Assembly: GCA_041397775.1 (NCBI GenBank)
Contig: JAWKWB010000011.1
Location: forward strand, 62,001-126,000
Source of the DNA: Ga0077555 sp041397775
Lineage (GTDB): Bacteria > Pseudomonadota > Alphaproteobacteria > Rhizobiales > Hyphomicrobiaceae
Reading direction: 5' to 3'
Length of the DNA stretch: 64,000 nt
The notes under the pieces are model-generated. The model worked only from the letters and a program-made list of their open reading frames with translations. It ran no database searches and was not told the origin of the DNA. The position numbers and the translations under genes are program-made. Positions 1 through 7,842 of the stretch are shown piece by piece. Position 1 is the first letter of the stretch, and every line of letters begins with the position of its first letter.

Positions 1-548
1 AGCTCCTGTTCTCGCCGGCGAGCTACGACCCGACCAAGTTCGGCGAGCTCGAGCGCGAACCGGGCGCCACCGTTGCCGTGTCGATCGCCCGGCCGGAAAG
101 CCGCGGCACGATCATGGCCGTCTCGGCCGACCCCTACGCGCGCCCGGCGATCAAGCCGAACTATCTCTCGGCACCCAACGACATTCGCGTGGCGCTTGCT
201 GGCATCGCGCAGGCGCGCAGCATCTTTTCACAGCCCGCGTTCGCGCAGCACTCGGCCGGCGAGATCTGTCCGGGGCCGCAGGTCACGAGCGAAGACGGGC
301 TTATCGACTACATCCGCAACAACGGCACGACGATCTACCACCCGGTCGGCACCTGCAGGATGGGCGAGGATCCGATGGCGGTGGTCGATTCGCGGTTGCG
401 CGTGCGCGGCATGACCGGCTTGCGCGTCATCGACGCGTCGATCATGCCGGCAGTGACGACGGGCAATACGAACGCGCCGACGATCATGATCGCCGAGAAG
501 GGCGCGTCGATGATCCGCGAGGATGCGCGGGCAGCGCTGGCAGCTTGA
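1..548 (+). CDS. GMC family oxidoreductase, C-terminal part (5' end outside window)
   Basis: This is the last 181 codons of a glucose-methanol-choline (GMC) flavoenzyme, the family of choline dehydrogenase and alcohol dehydrogenases. The reading frame enters from the left edge (first full codon at base 3). The GMC_oxred_C signature is visible: TTIYHPVGTCRMG carries the catalytic histidine, and VIDASIMPAVTTGNTNAPTIMIAEKGA is followed by a short tail before the stop at 546-548. The N-terminal FAD-binding half lies outside the window, so the substrate cannot be judged; choline, an alcohol or a polyethylene-glycol-like compound are all possible. The family assignment is secure. Confidence 0.93.
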   Translation, partial: LLFSPASYDPTKFGELEREPGATVAVSIARPESRGTIMAVSADPYARPAIKPNYLSAPNDIRVALAGIAQARSIFSQPAFAQHSAGEICPGPQVTSEDGLIDYIRNNGTTIYHPVGTCRMGEDPMAVVDSRLRVRGMTGLRVIDASIMPAVTTGNTNAPTIMIAEKGASMIREDARAALAA

Positions 549-592
549 ACGAAGCTGCTGCGCCCCGGACGCAGGCGGAGCGAAGGCGCAAG

Positions 593-621
593 AAAAAAGG
601 CTGCCGGGGGGAGCGGCAGCC
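593..621 (-). terminator. Rho-independent terminator on the minus strand
   Basis: A 7-bp stem, GGCTGCC (599-605) and GGCAGCC (615-621), is followed on the minus strand by six U (A-run at 593-598). It lies downstream of the minus-strand gene at 730-1080 and also faces the end of the GMC gene, so it separates the two convergent genes. Confidence 0.75.
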
Positions 622-650
622 TCGAAGTTCGGGGGAGAGAAGAGAGGACG

Positions 651-724
651 CTCGTGTCCCTTCGATCGCAATGTCCGTTCTGAGCCTGCAGTAGACCGAG
701 AGGGGCATTACGATCGGGACACGC
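651..724. repeat. Palindromic element, type A copy 1
   Basis: An imperfect inverted repeat begins CTCGTGTCCC and ends GGGACACG. The left arm continues TTCGATCGCAATGTCCG and the right arm reads back as GATCGTAATGCCC. The left arm has three extra bases (TTC) just inside the terminal GTGTCCC. The same architecture and much of the same sequence recur at 13781-13855 and 36286-36360. It lies between a terminator and the stop codon of the small secreted-protein gene. See the findings for the family as a whole. Confidence 0.7.
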
Positions 725-729
725 GGTGC

Positions 730-1080
730 TTACCACCAGCGGCGCTTGGCCCACCCGCCGCCGTAACGGCGCTCGCCGTCGTGTTTCTCCTGGGCGATGT
801 GACGGCCGGCGGCGTTCTGAGCGGCTCGGATGCGCGCTGCCTCGTAGCGGTCGACGTGACCATCGCGCTTCGCGGCGGCTTCCATGCGGCGGATGCGGGC
901 CTGCTCGGCCTGGAGGCGCGCCGCCTCCCAGCGCGTGAGCTGGCCGGACCGCACACCCTGCTGGATGCGCTGCTGCTGGCGGTACTGGCGCTGGTCGATG
1001 TTGCCGCCGCGATCGTAGGCGTTTGCGGCGGTGGCGGTGGCAGCCAGGGCGAAGACGGTGGCGATTGCGATCTTCTTCAT
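730..1080 (-). CDS. Small secreted basic protein, function unknown
   Basis: A 116-residue protein starts MKKIAIATVFALAATATAANA, a clear Sec signal peptide with an Ala-x-Ala cleavage site. The mature part is rich in Arg, Gln and Ala (DQRQYRQQQRIQQGVRSGQL), looks helical, and ends in Gly, Arg and Trp residues. The start at 1080 was chosen because AAAGGA lies 6-7 bases upstream and the signal peptide begins exactly there; a longer frame to 1152 would bury the signal peptide. Similar short periplasmic basic proteins are common in Hyphomicrobiales but have no known role. It is probably monocistronic, ending at the terminator at 593-621. Confidence 0.75.
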   Translation of the reverse strand: MKKIAIATVFALAATATAANAYDRGGNIDQRQYRQQQRIQQGVRSGQLTRWEAARLQAEQARIRRMEAAAKRDGHVDRYEAARIRAAQNAAGRHIAQEKHDGERRYGGGWAKRRWW

Positions 1081-1430
1081 GGTCCAGGTCCTTTCGGTAC
1101 GAGGCTTCGTCAACTCATCGGCTGGACCGGGCGAACCCGTTTGTTTGTCCAAGCCTGTGAAATGAAGAATGCCACCGCCGCACTGAACCCTTTCTGAACC
1201 ATGTATTTAACTAATATTCATCCTCCGATGGCGCGCGTCCGCCCCAGAAATATAATGTTTTTTCAAATACTTTTGACGCCGCGCCCGATGCGCATGCGAC
1301 TTCGGCGCGGGCTGCGAACGTGTCAGCGTTCAGGAAAACCCCGGCTGCCGTTCACCTCCAGCCCGCCGACGCGCTCCCGCTCTCGAAAAAATTTCGAATC
1401 GATCGACATTGCCGCCCGCGACGGGCCGTC
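1081..1430. other. Intergenic region upstream of the small secreted protein
   Basis: These 350 bp contain no convincing gene. The stretch 1201-1280 is clearly AT-richer than its surroundings and probably carries the promoter of the minus-strand gene at 730-1080. No specific -35/-10 pair with normal spacing could be assigned. The 1201-2250 and 1320-3017 plus-strand frames are shadows of nnr. Confidence 0.5.
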
Positions 1431-2993
1431 TCAGAGGCTTGCGAAAACCTCCGGCAGAATCCCGGGCAGGTCTTCCGCGACAAGGCCCGGGCCACGCAGG
1501 GCGGCGCATGCCCCATGCAGCCACACCCCGGCGCACGCGGCCTCCCAGCCCGGCATGCCCTGCGCCATCAGGCCGGTGACGATGCCGGCAAGTACGTCTC
1601 CCGAGCCGGCGGTCGCCAGCCAGGGCGGTGCGTTCTCGTTGATCGCGGCGCGACCGTCGGGCGAGGCGATGACGGTGTCCGGGCCCTTCAGAACGACGAC
1701 GGCGCCGGACATGGCCGCGGCCCGACGCGCGCGCGCCGTCTTGGCACCGTCGAGCCCGGCGAACAGCCGCCGGAACTCGCCCTCGTGCGGCGTCAGAACG
1801 ACATTCGCATTCGCACGGGCCTTGATGGCCGCGAACAGTGTCTCGGGCGTCGCCGGCGCCTCCTGTGCGCCGCCGCCGAGGAAGCCGAACGGGCCTGCTG
1901 GAAGGGCAGACTCGGATGGCTCGGCGAAGGCCGTTATCGCATCGGCGTCGAGCACGACGGCCGCCTGCGACTCCAGGCAGTGCTTGGCCATCGCGCGCGT
2001 GTCCGCGTCGACGCCGCAGCCCGGACCGATCAGGACGGCGTTCTTGCGGGCATCGTCGAGGATCTTCGCGAGGCCCGCCGGCTGCTCGAACGACAGCAGC
2101 ATGATCGCGGTGAGGTGGGCTGCGTTCACGATAGCGGCTGGCGCCGGGCTGGCGATCGTGACGAGGCCGGCGCCGGCGCGAAGGGCGCCGTGTGCGCCAA
2201 GACGGGCAGCGCCGGTCGCCGTCACCGGCCCGGAAACCACCAAGGCATGACCGCGCGCGTACTTGTGGCCAGTCACTTGCGCGCGGGGCAGCATCGCGCT
2301 CCACAGCGCCGGGCCGTTCGCGAATGTCCGCGGTCCGATCTCGGTCAGGACGCTGGCGGGAATGCCGATGTCGCGCACCTCGATCCTCCCGCACAATGCG
2401 CGCCCCGGCAGCAGCAGATGTCCGGGCTTGCGACGGAAGAACGTCGTCGTTCGCGTCGCGCCGATAGCCGGGCCGGTCACGGCGCCGGTCGATCCATCGA
2501 GGCCGCTGGGCACGTCGACGGCGATGACGGGCTTGCCGGCCGCGTTGATCCACGCCACGGCCTCGGCCGCATCGCCCGAGAGCTCACGCGACAGGCCGGC
2601 GCCGAACATGGCATCTACGATCACGTCTGCCGCTGCGACCATGTCCCGGGTGAGGGCGACGGCATCGCCAGCCCAGAACGCCGCTGCTCGGGCCGCATCG
2701 CCCTTCAGGCGCGTATGGTCCCCGACCGTCGCGACCGTAACGGAGAAGGCGGGACGCGCCGCGACCAAACGAGCGGCCACGTAGCCGTCACCGCCGTTGT
2801 TACCGGGTCCGCACACGAACAGAATACGCCGGCCGGCCCCCAAGCGCGCCACGGACTGCGCGACGGCGCGTCCGGCGGCGAGCATCAGGTGGAAGCCCGG
2901 TTGCGCGATGCCCTGGGCCGCGAGGTTATTCGCCGCCAGCCGATCGGCCTCGCTCATCTCGGCGGTCGTCAGGAGATCCAAGGCCACCCTCAT
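1431..2993 (-). CDS. nnr: Bifunctional NAD(P)H-hydrate repair enzyme (epimerase + ADP-dependent dehydratase)
   Basis: This 520-residue fusion repairs NAD(P)H damaged by hydration. The N-terminal YjeF_N epimerase domain interconverts R- and S-NAD(P)HX and shows CGPGNNGGDGYVAARL near residue 80. The C-terminal ribokinase-like domain dehydrates S-NAD(P)HX using ADP and shows TPHEGEF and the catalytic GSGDVLAGIVTGLM near the end. The length and domain order match bacterial Nnr. The start ATG (2993) overlaps the stop of the upstream VOC gene by ATGA, so the two are probably translationally coupled. Nnr next to glnB is a frequent alphaproteobacterial arrangement. Confidence 0.95.
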   Translation of the reverse strand: MRVALDLLTTAEMSEADRLAANNLAAQGIAQPGFHLMLAAGRAVAQSVARLGAGRRILFVCGPGNNGGDGYVAARLVAARPAFSVTVATVGDHTRLKGDAARAAAFWAGDAVALTRDMVAAADVIVDAMFGAGLSRELSGDAAEAVAWINAAGKPVIAVDVPSGLDGSTGAVTGPAIGATRTTTFFRRKPGHLLLPGRALCGRIEVRDIGIPASVLTEIGPRTFANGPALWSAMLPRAQVTGHKYARGHALVVSGPVTATGAARLGAHGALRAGAGLVTIASPAPAAIVNAAHLTAIMLLSFEQPAGLAKILDDARKNAVLIGPGCGVDADTRAMAKHCLESQAAVVLDADAITAFAEPSESALPAGPFGFLGGGAQEAPATPETLFAAIKARANANVVLTPHEGEFRRLFAGLDGAKTARARRAAAMSGAVVVLKGPDTVIASPDGRAAINENAPPWLATAGSGDVLAGIVTGLMAQGMPGWEAACAGVWLHGACAALRGPGLVAEDLPGILPEVFASL

Positions 2994-3391
2994 CGTGCCG
3001 CCGGGGTGCCGTCCTGATAGACGGACAGCTCGACGAGATTGTCGTCGGGGTCGCGAATGTAGATCGACGTCAGGGGACCGCGGGCGCCCGTCCGAGTCGA
3101 CCGCTCCACCAGGATCGGCACACCGCAGGACGCCAAGTGTGCCTCGGCCCCGTCCAGGCTGTCGACCAGCAGGCAGATGTCGCCGGACCCCCTGGTCGGC
3201 ACCTGGGCCTTCGGGTCGAACGTGTTGTCGGCCTGGTGCAGGTTGATCTTGTGCGCGCCGAACCGAAGCGCGGTCCGCTTCTGCGGCCCGAAGACTTCCA
3301 CCGTCATGCCCAGCACCTTCGTGTAGAAGTCGACCGTGCGCGGTATGGAGGCGACGGTGAGGACAAAATGATCGATGCCGACGACCTGCAT
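2990..3391 (-). CDS. VOC family protein (glyoxalase/bleomycin-resistance fold)
   Basis: This 133-residue protein has the vicinal-oxygen-chelate fold: it starts MQVVGIDHFVLTVASIPRTV, continues DFYTKVLGM, has a central ALRFGAHKINLH and ends IRDPDDNLVELSVY. The His near residue 7, the central His and the Glu of NLVELS sit where VOC metal ligands normally fall. It is annotated in related genomes as a virulence-associated or glyoxalase-like protein; the substrate is unknown. The start at 3391 was preferred over the longer frame because homology begins at MQVV. It is the first gene of a two-gene unit with nnr. Confidence 0.85.
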   Translation of the reverse strand: MQVVGIDHFVLTVASIPRTVDFYTKVLGMTVEVFGPQKRTALRFGAHKINLHQADNTFDPKAQVPTRGSGDICLLVDSLDGAEAHLASCGVPILVERSTRTGARGPLTSIYIRDPDDNLVELSVYQDGTPAAR

Positions 3392-3701
3392 GGCACTCTC
3401 GACGTTGGGGCTGTTGACCGATGCTTCAGCAGCATTGACCCTGCCACAGGCAGTCCGCGGGGCCAATCGCCATCGACTGGGCAGTTTCTGCCTGTTTTTC
3501 CGCCATCTTGCATGAAAATGCAGCGCTGCTTTTTGCAGACAAGCGCCGGACTTTTGGGCGAAACGAAATAAAATCGCGCAATTTCAATGAATTGAAGTTT
3601 CATTTACCAGTTGGCACGTGTCGTGCTAATGGGCTGGCAAGAGCATTCGATGTCCCTCGCGGTGGTCCTGCCACCGCAGAAAACCCAGTTCGAGGCCGCC
3701 C
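3392..3701. other. Divergent intergenic region between the VOC gene and glnB
   Basis: These 310 bp separate the divergent VOC-nnr unit and glnB-glnA. The region carries the sigma-54 promoter at 3612-3627 and a 14-bp inverted repeat, TGCATGAAAATGCA, at 3509-3522, about 110 bp upstream of it, where an activator such as NtrC could sit. The repeat does not have the usual 17-bp spacing of an NtrC site, so that role is only a possibility. No gene is supported here. Confidence 0.5.
3612..3627 (+). promoter_or_regulatory. Sigma-54 (-24/-12) promoter of glnB-glnA
   Basis: TGGCACGTGTCGTGCT matches the RpoN consensus TGGCACG-N4-TTGCW with a single mismatch. The invariant GG (3613-3614) and GC (3625-3626) are separated by exactly 10 bases. 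The predicted transcript start is near 3638, leaving a leader of about 64 bases before glnB. Sigma-54 control of glnB is established in Azospirillum and other alphaproteobacteria. Confidence 0.85.
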
Positions 3702-4040
3702 ATGAAAAAGATCGAAGCCATCATCAAGCCCTTCAAGCTCGATGAGGTGAAAGAGGCGCTTCAGGAAATCGGCCTGCAGGGCATCACGGTCATCGAGGCA
3801 AAGGGCTTCGGCCGCCAGAAAGGCCACACGGAACTTTATCGCGGCGCCGAATACGTGGTCGATTTCCTGCCCAAGGTGAAAATCGAGGTGGTGATCGGCG
3901 ACGAGATGGCCGACAAGGCCGTCGAAGCCATCCAGCGCGCGGCCAAGACCGGCCGCATCGGCGACGGCAAGATCTTCATTTCGACTGTCGAGGAAGCGAT
4001 CCGCATCCGTACGGGTGAGACGGGCACGGACGCGATCTGA
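3702..4040 (+). CDS. glnB: Nitrogen regulatory protein P-II
   Basis: This is a 112-residue PII signal transducer, the usual length. It starts MKKIEAIIKPFKLDEVKEAL; the T-loop contains Tyr51 (LYRGAEYVVDF), the residue uridylylated by GlnD, and the C-terminal signature TGRIGDGKIFI is intact. PII senses 2-oxoglutarate, ATP/ADP and, through GlnD, glutamine, and controls glutamine synthetase adenylylation and NtrB. It is the first gene of a glnB-glnA unit with a sigma-54 promoter directly upstream. It could be called glnK, but the linkage to glnA rather than amtB favours glnB. Confidence 0.97.
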   Translation: MKKIEAIIKPFKLDEVKEALQEIGLQGITVIEAKGFGRQKGHTELYRGAEYVVDFLPKVKIEVVIGDEMADKAVEAIQRAAKTGRIGDGKIFISTVEEAIRIRTGETGTDAI

Positions 4041-4048
4041 TGAACTGC

Positions 4049-4098
4049 ACGGCCATGCGCGGACCCGAGCCTTCAGGCAAAGGTCCGCGAGGGGCCGT
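4049..4098 (+). promoter_or_regulatory. Large hairpin between glnB and glnA
   Basis: Nested complementary arms ACGGCC (4049-4054) with GGCCGT (4093-4098), and GCGGACC (4059-4065) with GGTCCGC (4082-4088), can form a long stem-loop in the 96-base gap between glnB and glnA. It is followed by a weak U-rich stretch (TTCTGTGTTTG). It could be a partial terminator, a processing site or a stabiliser that sets the glnB to glnA ratio; the sequence does not decide which. Confidence 0.6.
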
Positions 4099-4136
4099 TC
4101 TGTGTTTGAACTATTCGTCTAGCGAAGGGAGCCACT

Positions 4137-5558
4137 ATGGCAGACAAGGACATGACGGCCGCTGACGTGCTTAAGATCATCAAGGACAAGGAGGTCAAGT
4201 TCGTGGACCTCCGGTTCACGGACACCAAGGGCAAGATGCAGCACGTGACCGCGGATGCCTCGTGCATCGACGAGGGCGTGTTCGCCGACGGCTATGCCTT
4301 CGACGGCTCCTCGATCGCCGGCTGGAAGGGCATCGAAGCCTCCGACATGCTGCTGATGCTGGATCCCACGTCCGCGCACATGGACCCCTTCTTCGCCCAG
4401 ACGACGATGTCGATCTTCTGCGACGTCATCGAGCCGTCCACCGGCGAGCTGTACGAGCGCGACCCCCGCGGCATCGCCAAGAAGGCCGAGGCCTACCTGA
4501 AGAGCACGGGCCTGGGCGACAGCGTCTACTTCGGCCCGGAGGCCGAATTCTTCATCTTCGACGACGTGCGTTTCTCGTCGGACCCCTACAACACCGGCTT
4601 CCGTCTCGACTGCACGGAGCTGCCCACCAACATGGGCACCGAGTACGAGATGGGCAACCTCGGCCACCGTCCGCGCACGAAGGGCGGCTACTTCCCGGTT
4701 CCGCCGGTCGACAGCTGCCAGGACATGCGCTCGGAGATGCTGTCGGTGATGGCCGAGATGGGCGTCGTCGTCGAGAAGCATCACCACGAGGTGGCAGCCG
4801 CCCAGCACGAGCTCGGCACGAAGTTCCAGCCGATGGTGCTCGCCGCCGATCACATGCAGATCTACAAGTATGTGATCCACAACGTCGCGCAGGCCTACGG
4901 CAAGACCGCGACGTTCATGCCGAAGCCGGTCTTCGGTGACAACGGCTCGGGCATGCACTGCCACCAGTCGATCTGGAAGGAAGGCAAGCCGACGTTCGCC
5001 GGCAACAAGTACGCCGACCTCTCCGACAACTGCCTCTACTACATCGGCGGCGTCCTGAAGCACGCGAAGGCCATCAACGCCTTCACGAACCCCTCGACGA
5101 ACTCCTACAAGCGTCTGGTTCCGGGCTACGAGGCTCCCGTGCTGCTCGCCTATTCGGCGCGCAACCGCTCGGCCTCCTGCCGCATCCCGCACACGACCAG
5201 CCCGAAGGCCAAGCGCGTCGAGGTCCGCTTCCCCGATCCCGCCGCCAATCCCTACCTCGGCTTCGCAGCGCTGCTGATGGCCGGCATCGACGGTATCTTG
5301 AACAAGATCAGCCCAGGCGATCCGATGGACAAGAACCTGTACGACCTGCCGCCGGCCGAGCTCGCCAAGATCCCGACGGTGTGCGGCAGCCTGCGTGAGG
5401 CGCTCTCCAGCCTCGACCAGGATCGCGCCTTCCTGAAGATGGGCGGCGTGTTCACCGACGACATGATCGATGCGTACATCGAGCTGAAGATGGCCGAGGT
5501 CGAGCGTTTCGAGATGACGCCGCACCCGGTCGAGTTCGACATGTACTACTCGGTTTAA
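4137..5558 (+). CDS. glnA: Glutamine synthetase, type I
   Basis: The 473-residue GSI subunit makes glutamine from glutamate, ammonia and ATP as a cytoplasmic dodecamer. The N-terminal beta-grasp domain (VKFVDLRFTDTKGKMQHVT) is followed by the catalytic domain with FGPEAEFFIFDDV, the ATP/metal motif VFGDNGSGMHCHQS and NRSASCRIP. Tyr402 in NLYDLPP is the adenylylation site used by GlnE, so the enzyme is probably regulated by adenylylation, consistent with its PII neighbour. The gene is preceded by AGGGAG and lies 96 bases after glnB. Transcription ends at the terminator at 5670-5704. Confidence 0.97.
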   Translation: MADKDMTAADVLKIIKDKEVKFVDLRFTDTKGKMQHVTADASCIDEGVFADGYAFDGSSIAGWKGIEASDMLLMLDPTSAHMDPFFAQTTMSIFCDVIEPSTGELYERDPRGIAKKAEAYLKSTGLGDSVYFGPEAEFFIFDDVRFSSDPYNTGFRLDCTELPTNMGTEYEMGNLGHRPRTKGGYFPVPPVDSCQDMRSEMLSVMAEMGVVVEKHHHEVAAAQHELGTKFQPMVLAADHMQIYKYVIHNVAQAYGKTATFMPKPVFGDNGSGMHCHQSIWKEGKPTFAGNKYADLSDNCLYYIGGVLKHAKAINAFTNPSTNSYKRLVPGYEAPVLLAYSARNRSASCRIPHTTSPKAKRVEVRFPDPAANPYLGFAALLMAGIDGILNKISPGDPMDKNLYDLPPAELAKIPTVCGSLREALSSLDQDRAFLKMGGVFTDDMIDAYIELKMAEVERFEMTPHPVEFDMYYSV

Positions 5559-5669
5559 GAGGCTTTGCTCGCGCCTTCAGATGCCCACACGGCATCCGGC
5601 ACGGGCGCCTTCGGATGTCCACGTTCCTGCGGGCCCGCACTCCGCGAGGACACATCCGGTTCAGAAATA

Positions 5670-5704
5670 AAAAGGGCGGCTCCTCGCGGGCCGCCCTTTT
5701 CCTT
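5670..5704. terminator. Bidirectional rho-independent terminator
   Basis: An 11-bp stem, AAAAGGGCGGC (5670-5680) and GCCGCCCTTTT (5690-5700), has a 9-base loop. The T-run on the plus strand ends glnB-glnA; the A-run (5666-5673) gives a T-run on the minus strand for the convergent gene at 5762-6325. Confidence 0.93.
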
Positions 5705-5761
5705 TCACACGTCACCACTTGCTCGGGAGCCTGCACGCGCCCCCGGGATCGCATTCAGTCG

Positions 5762-6325
5762 TCAATTCCCGGCAGGCGTCCCCCGCCTGGCAGCGAGCCA
5801 CGCCACGACCAGCAGCAGCACCGACGCTGCGACCAGCAGCATGAGAGTCGTGTCGGGGACATAGAACGTCCGCTGCACCTCCCAGCCGAGCAGCCGCAAC
5901 ACCTTCGAGAGATCGGTGTAGATGCCGGCGAGATGGCCGCCCAACGTGCCGGTGATGCCGAGCAGGCCGGCGCCCAACAGCGCGAGCCCCGCCATGATCC
6001 AGCGGCCGAGCCCGCTCCACAGTGCTTCGCCCTGCAGGATGCGCGTGATCAACATCACGGCCCAATAGGCCGTCGTCCACACGGCCAGCAGGATGTGATT
6101 GCGCCCCATCGGCGAGGTGGAGATGGCCTCCCATGGCCAGACCCTCATTCCGACCAGCATCGCGAGCACGCCCGATGCCAGACCGAGCCAGAGCAGGGGT
6201 ACGAGTGCCCGATCGATGGCCAGAGCGACGGGTCCGTCCGATAGCGCCCGCCACACGATGGCAAGGGCTGCCGTCATCCAGAGCGCGATCGGGAAGTGAA
6301 CGAGAACGACGTGATAGGCGGCCAT
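5762..6325 (-). CDS. DUF2231-type membrane protein
   Basis: This 187-residue integral membrane protein has about four to five hydrophobic helices. Its N-terminus MAAYHVVLVHFPIALW matches the His-x-x-x-x-His-Phe-Pro-x-Ala motif of DUF2231 proteins, and further His residues appear in PMGRNHILL and GTLGGHLAGIYTD; these could ligate haem, although that is inferred. The start at 6325 was chosen because the family begins at this motif; the frame extends to 6418 only inside the neighbouring gene. It lies 2 bases after the ethylbenzene-dehydrogenase-like gene, so the two are certainly one transcription unit and probably one membrane redox module. Confidence 0.8.
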   Translation of the reverse strand: MAAYHVVLVHFPIALWMTAALAIVWRALSDGPVALAIDRALVPLLWLGLASGVLAMLVGMRVWPWEAISTSPMGRNHILLAVWTTAYWAVMLITRILQGEALWSGLGRWIMAGLALLGAGLLGITGTLGGHLAGIYTDLSKVLRLLGWEVQRTFYVPDTTLMLLVAASVLLLVVAWLAARRGTPAGN

Positions 6326-6327
6326 GA

Positions 6328-7764
6328 TCAGGCTCCTTTTCCGCGCTTGAGGGTGGCGTTCACGGCGACCGCAAAGGCCACGATCAGCAATAGGCCGGCG
6401 AACATCGTCAGCAGCCACTGACGCCTGATCGCGTCGTTGAACTCCATCTCGATGCCGTAGTTGGCGAGTTCCATCTCGCTATGGCGGAACTTGACGGGAA
6501 CGCCTGCGCGGACCTTGTCGGCGCCGGGATGCTTGGCGCTATTGACATGCGGCCAACTGACCTGACCCGGATAGAAGAGCGTTACCTGCTTCGCCGGCTG
6601 GTCCCACTTCGGCGTCTCACCTTCGAACCGCACGGCCTTGACGTCGGCATCGCGACCGAGCCCGACGGTGACCGGCAAGGACACGTAATGCCAGCGCCCG
6701 CCGGTCGCCTGACGGTGCACGGCGAAGGCCGCCTGGTAGATGCCGCGGTCGACGAAGATCTTGTCGTCGAGGCGGTTGCCGGTGTCCATCTTGCGCTGCA
6801 GGACCACGTCCCAGGAGCCGTTGTCCCAGCGGGCCGTGCCAGCCACCTTGATGTCCGCGCGCGAGCCCTCGCTGATACGAATGATCCGGCGCGGCAGCGT
6901 ATCGCCGTCCTTCCAGGCGTGTGCCGGATCGAAGGGGATGGCGATGTCCTCACGCAGCGCGTGCTGCGCGTCCTGTGCGATTTTCCCGCCGACGATGTCG
7001 TCCCACTTCAACGCGGCGTGGCCAGCCTTGGCAGGATCGAACATCAGCCGCGGCTGCTTCTTGGCGCCGTCCCAGTTGGTCGCATACGGACCCTTGCCGG
7101 CATCGGAGAGCCGCGCCTCGCCCACGTTCTGGTCGTCGGACAGCTTGACCGGGTTCGAGCGTGCGGCACGCCAGTGCCACAGGTCCAGGAAGTATCCCGC
7201 GGCGCGCTGCGCCTTCAACTCGTCCTCCGGCACGACGGAGAGATAGTCGTTGATGTCACGCCGCGTTGCAGGGAGGTACTTCGTCGGCTCGTCCTGCTTG
7301 AGCTTCTTGCCGAGATAGGCATGCCCCTTGACCGCCTTCGCGTCGACTTCCTTGGTGAAGCCGGCGAGGCCCTGCCCGATGGTGACGTATCCGCCGTAGC
7401 GCGAGAACTCGGGCACGCTGCCGTCATCGACCATCATGGCGATGCGATCCTCGTGCAGCCCTTGCGGCTGGGAGCCGGGCACGGCGCGGCCCTGCACGAC
7501 CCATTTTCCGCCCTCAAAGCGGAGCATGTCGTGGAAGATGCCGGGCTTCGGCGACGTCCAGCGATAGCGGAAGAAGATATCCTGGCCGTTGTATGCCGCC
7601 TGCACCGAGAGCGGTACCGTCAGCGTCTTGGGAACAGAAATGTGGCGTTTCGCATCATCTTTGACGACGCCCGTGCCATGAGTGAACCAAGCAATGCCGA
7701 GCGCCCCTACGAAAATTGCAGCAGCAGGCAACAACAAAGCTTGGGAGCCATCGATCTTGGTCAC
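6328..7764 (-). CDS. Ethylbenzene-dehydrogenase-related haem-binding protein (PF09459-type)
   Basis: A 478-residue protein is anchored by an N-terminal hydrophobic segment (residues about 9-28) and a C-terminal one (QWLLTMFAGLLLIVAFAVAV). The periplasmic body resembles the haem b-binding gamma subunit of the type II DMSO-reductase family (ethylbenzene, selenate and chlorate reductases): VPLSVQAAYNGQDIFFRYRW near residue 50 and WHYVSLPVTVGLGRDADVKA later. No molybdopterin or Fe-S subunit is encoded nearby, so it may serve another redox partner. The start is GTG with GAGGA four bases upstream. A perfect FNR-type box lies upstream, predicting expression when oxygen is low. Confidence 0.82.
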   Translation of the reverse strand: MTKIDGSQALLLPAAAIFVGALGIAWFTHGTGVVKDDAKRHISVPKTLTVPLSVQAAYNGQDIFFRYRWTSPKPGIFHDMLRFEGGKWVVQGRAVPGSQPQGLHEDRIAMMVDDGSVPEFSRYGGYVTIGQGLAGFTKEVDAKAVKGHAYLGKKLKQDEPTKYLPATRRDINDYLSVVPEDELKAQRAAGYFLDLWHWRAARSNPVKLSDDQNVGEARLSDAGKGPYATNWDGAKKQPRLMFDPAKAGHAALKWDDIVGGKIAQDAQHALREDIAIPFDPAHAWKDGDTLPRRIIRISEGSRADIKVAGTARWDNGSWDVVLQRKMDTGNRLDDKIFVDRGIYQAAFAVHRQATGGRWHYVSLPVTVGLGRDADVKAVRFEGETPKWDQPAKQVTLFYPGQVSWPHVNSAKHPGADKVRAGVPVKFRHSEMELANYGIEMEFNDAIRRQWLLTMFAGLLLIVAFAVAVNATLKRGKGA

Positions 7765-7789
7765 GGCTTCCTCGATTTCATCGATTTAT

Positions 7790-7808
7790 CGCAACCGGAT
7801 TGGTTGCG
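7790..7808 (-). promoter_or_regulatory. Small hairpin at the predicted 5' end of the haem-protein transcript
   Basis: CGCAACC (7790-7796) and GGTTGCG (7802-7808) form a 7-bp stem with a 5-base loop. If the FNR box acts at the usual -41.5 position the transcript begins close to 7808, so this hairpin would be the first structure of the mRNA and could protect it. Confidence 0.4.
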
Positions 7809-7842
7809 AGCGCAAGCGTCGCGCAATCGAAGGTCGGGAACC

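Noticed and set aside
1320..3017. 565-codon plus-strand frame opposite nnr
   Set aside because: Shadow of nnr; composition is Arg/Gly/Ala-rich with no motif.
3509..3522. TGCATGAAAATGCA as a definite NtrC site
   Set aside because: The half-sites are too close together (14 bp against 17 bp) and lack the TGCACC core, so it is only mentioned as a candidate.
4119..5525. 468-codon minus-strand frame opposite glnA
   Set aside because: It is the antisense shadow of a highly biased GC-rich gene; its translation is His/Arg/Val-rich with no fold pattern.
5597..5660. Possible further palindrome (CGGATGTCC versus GGACACATCCG) after glnA
   Set aside because: The arms do not align without gaps and lack the GTGT-start, bulge and loop features of the palindromic family.
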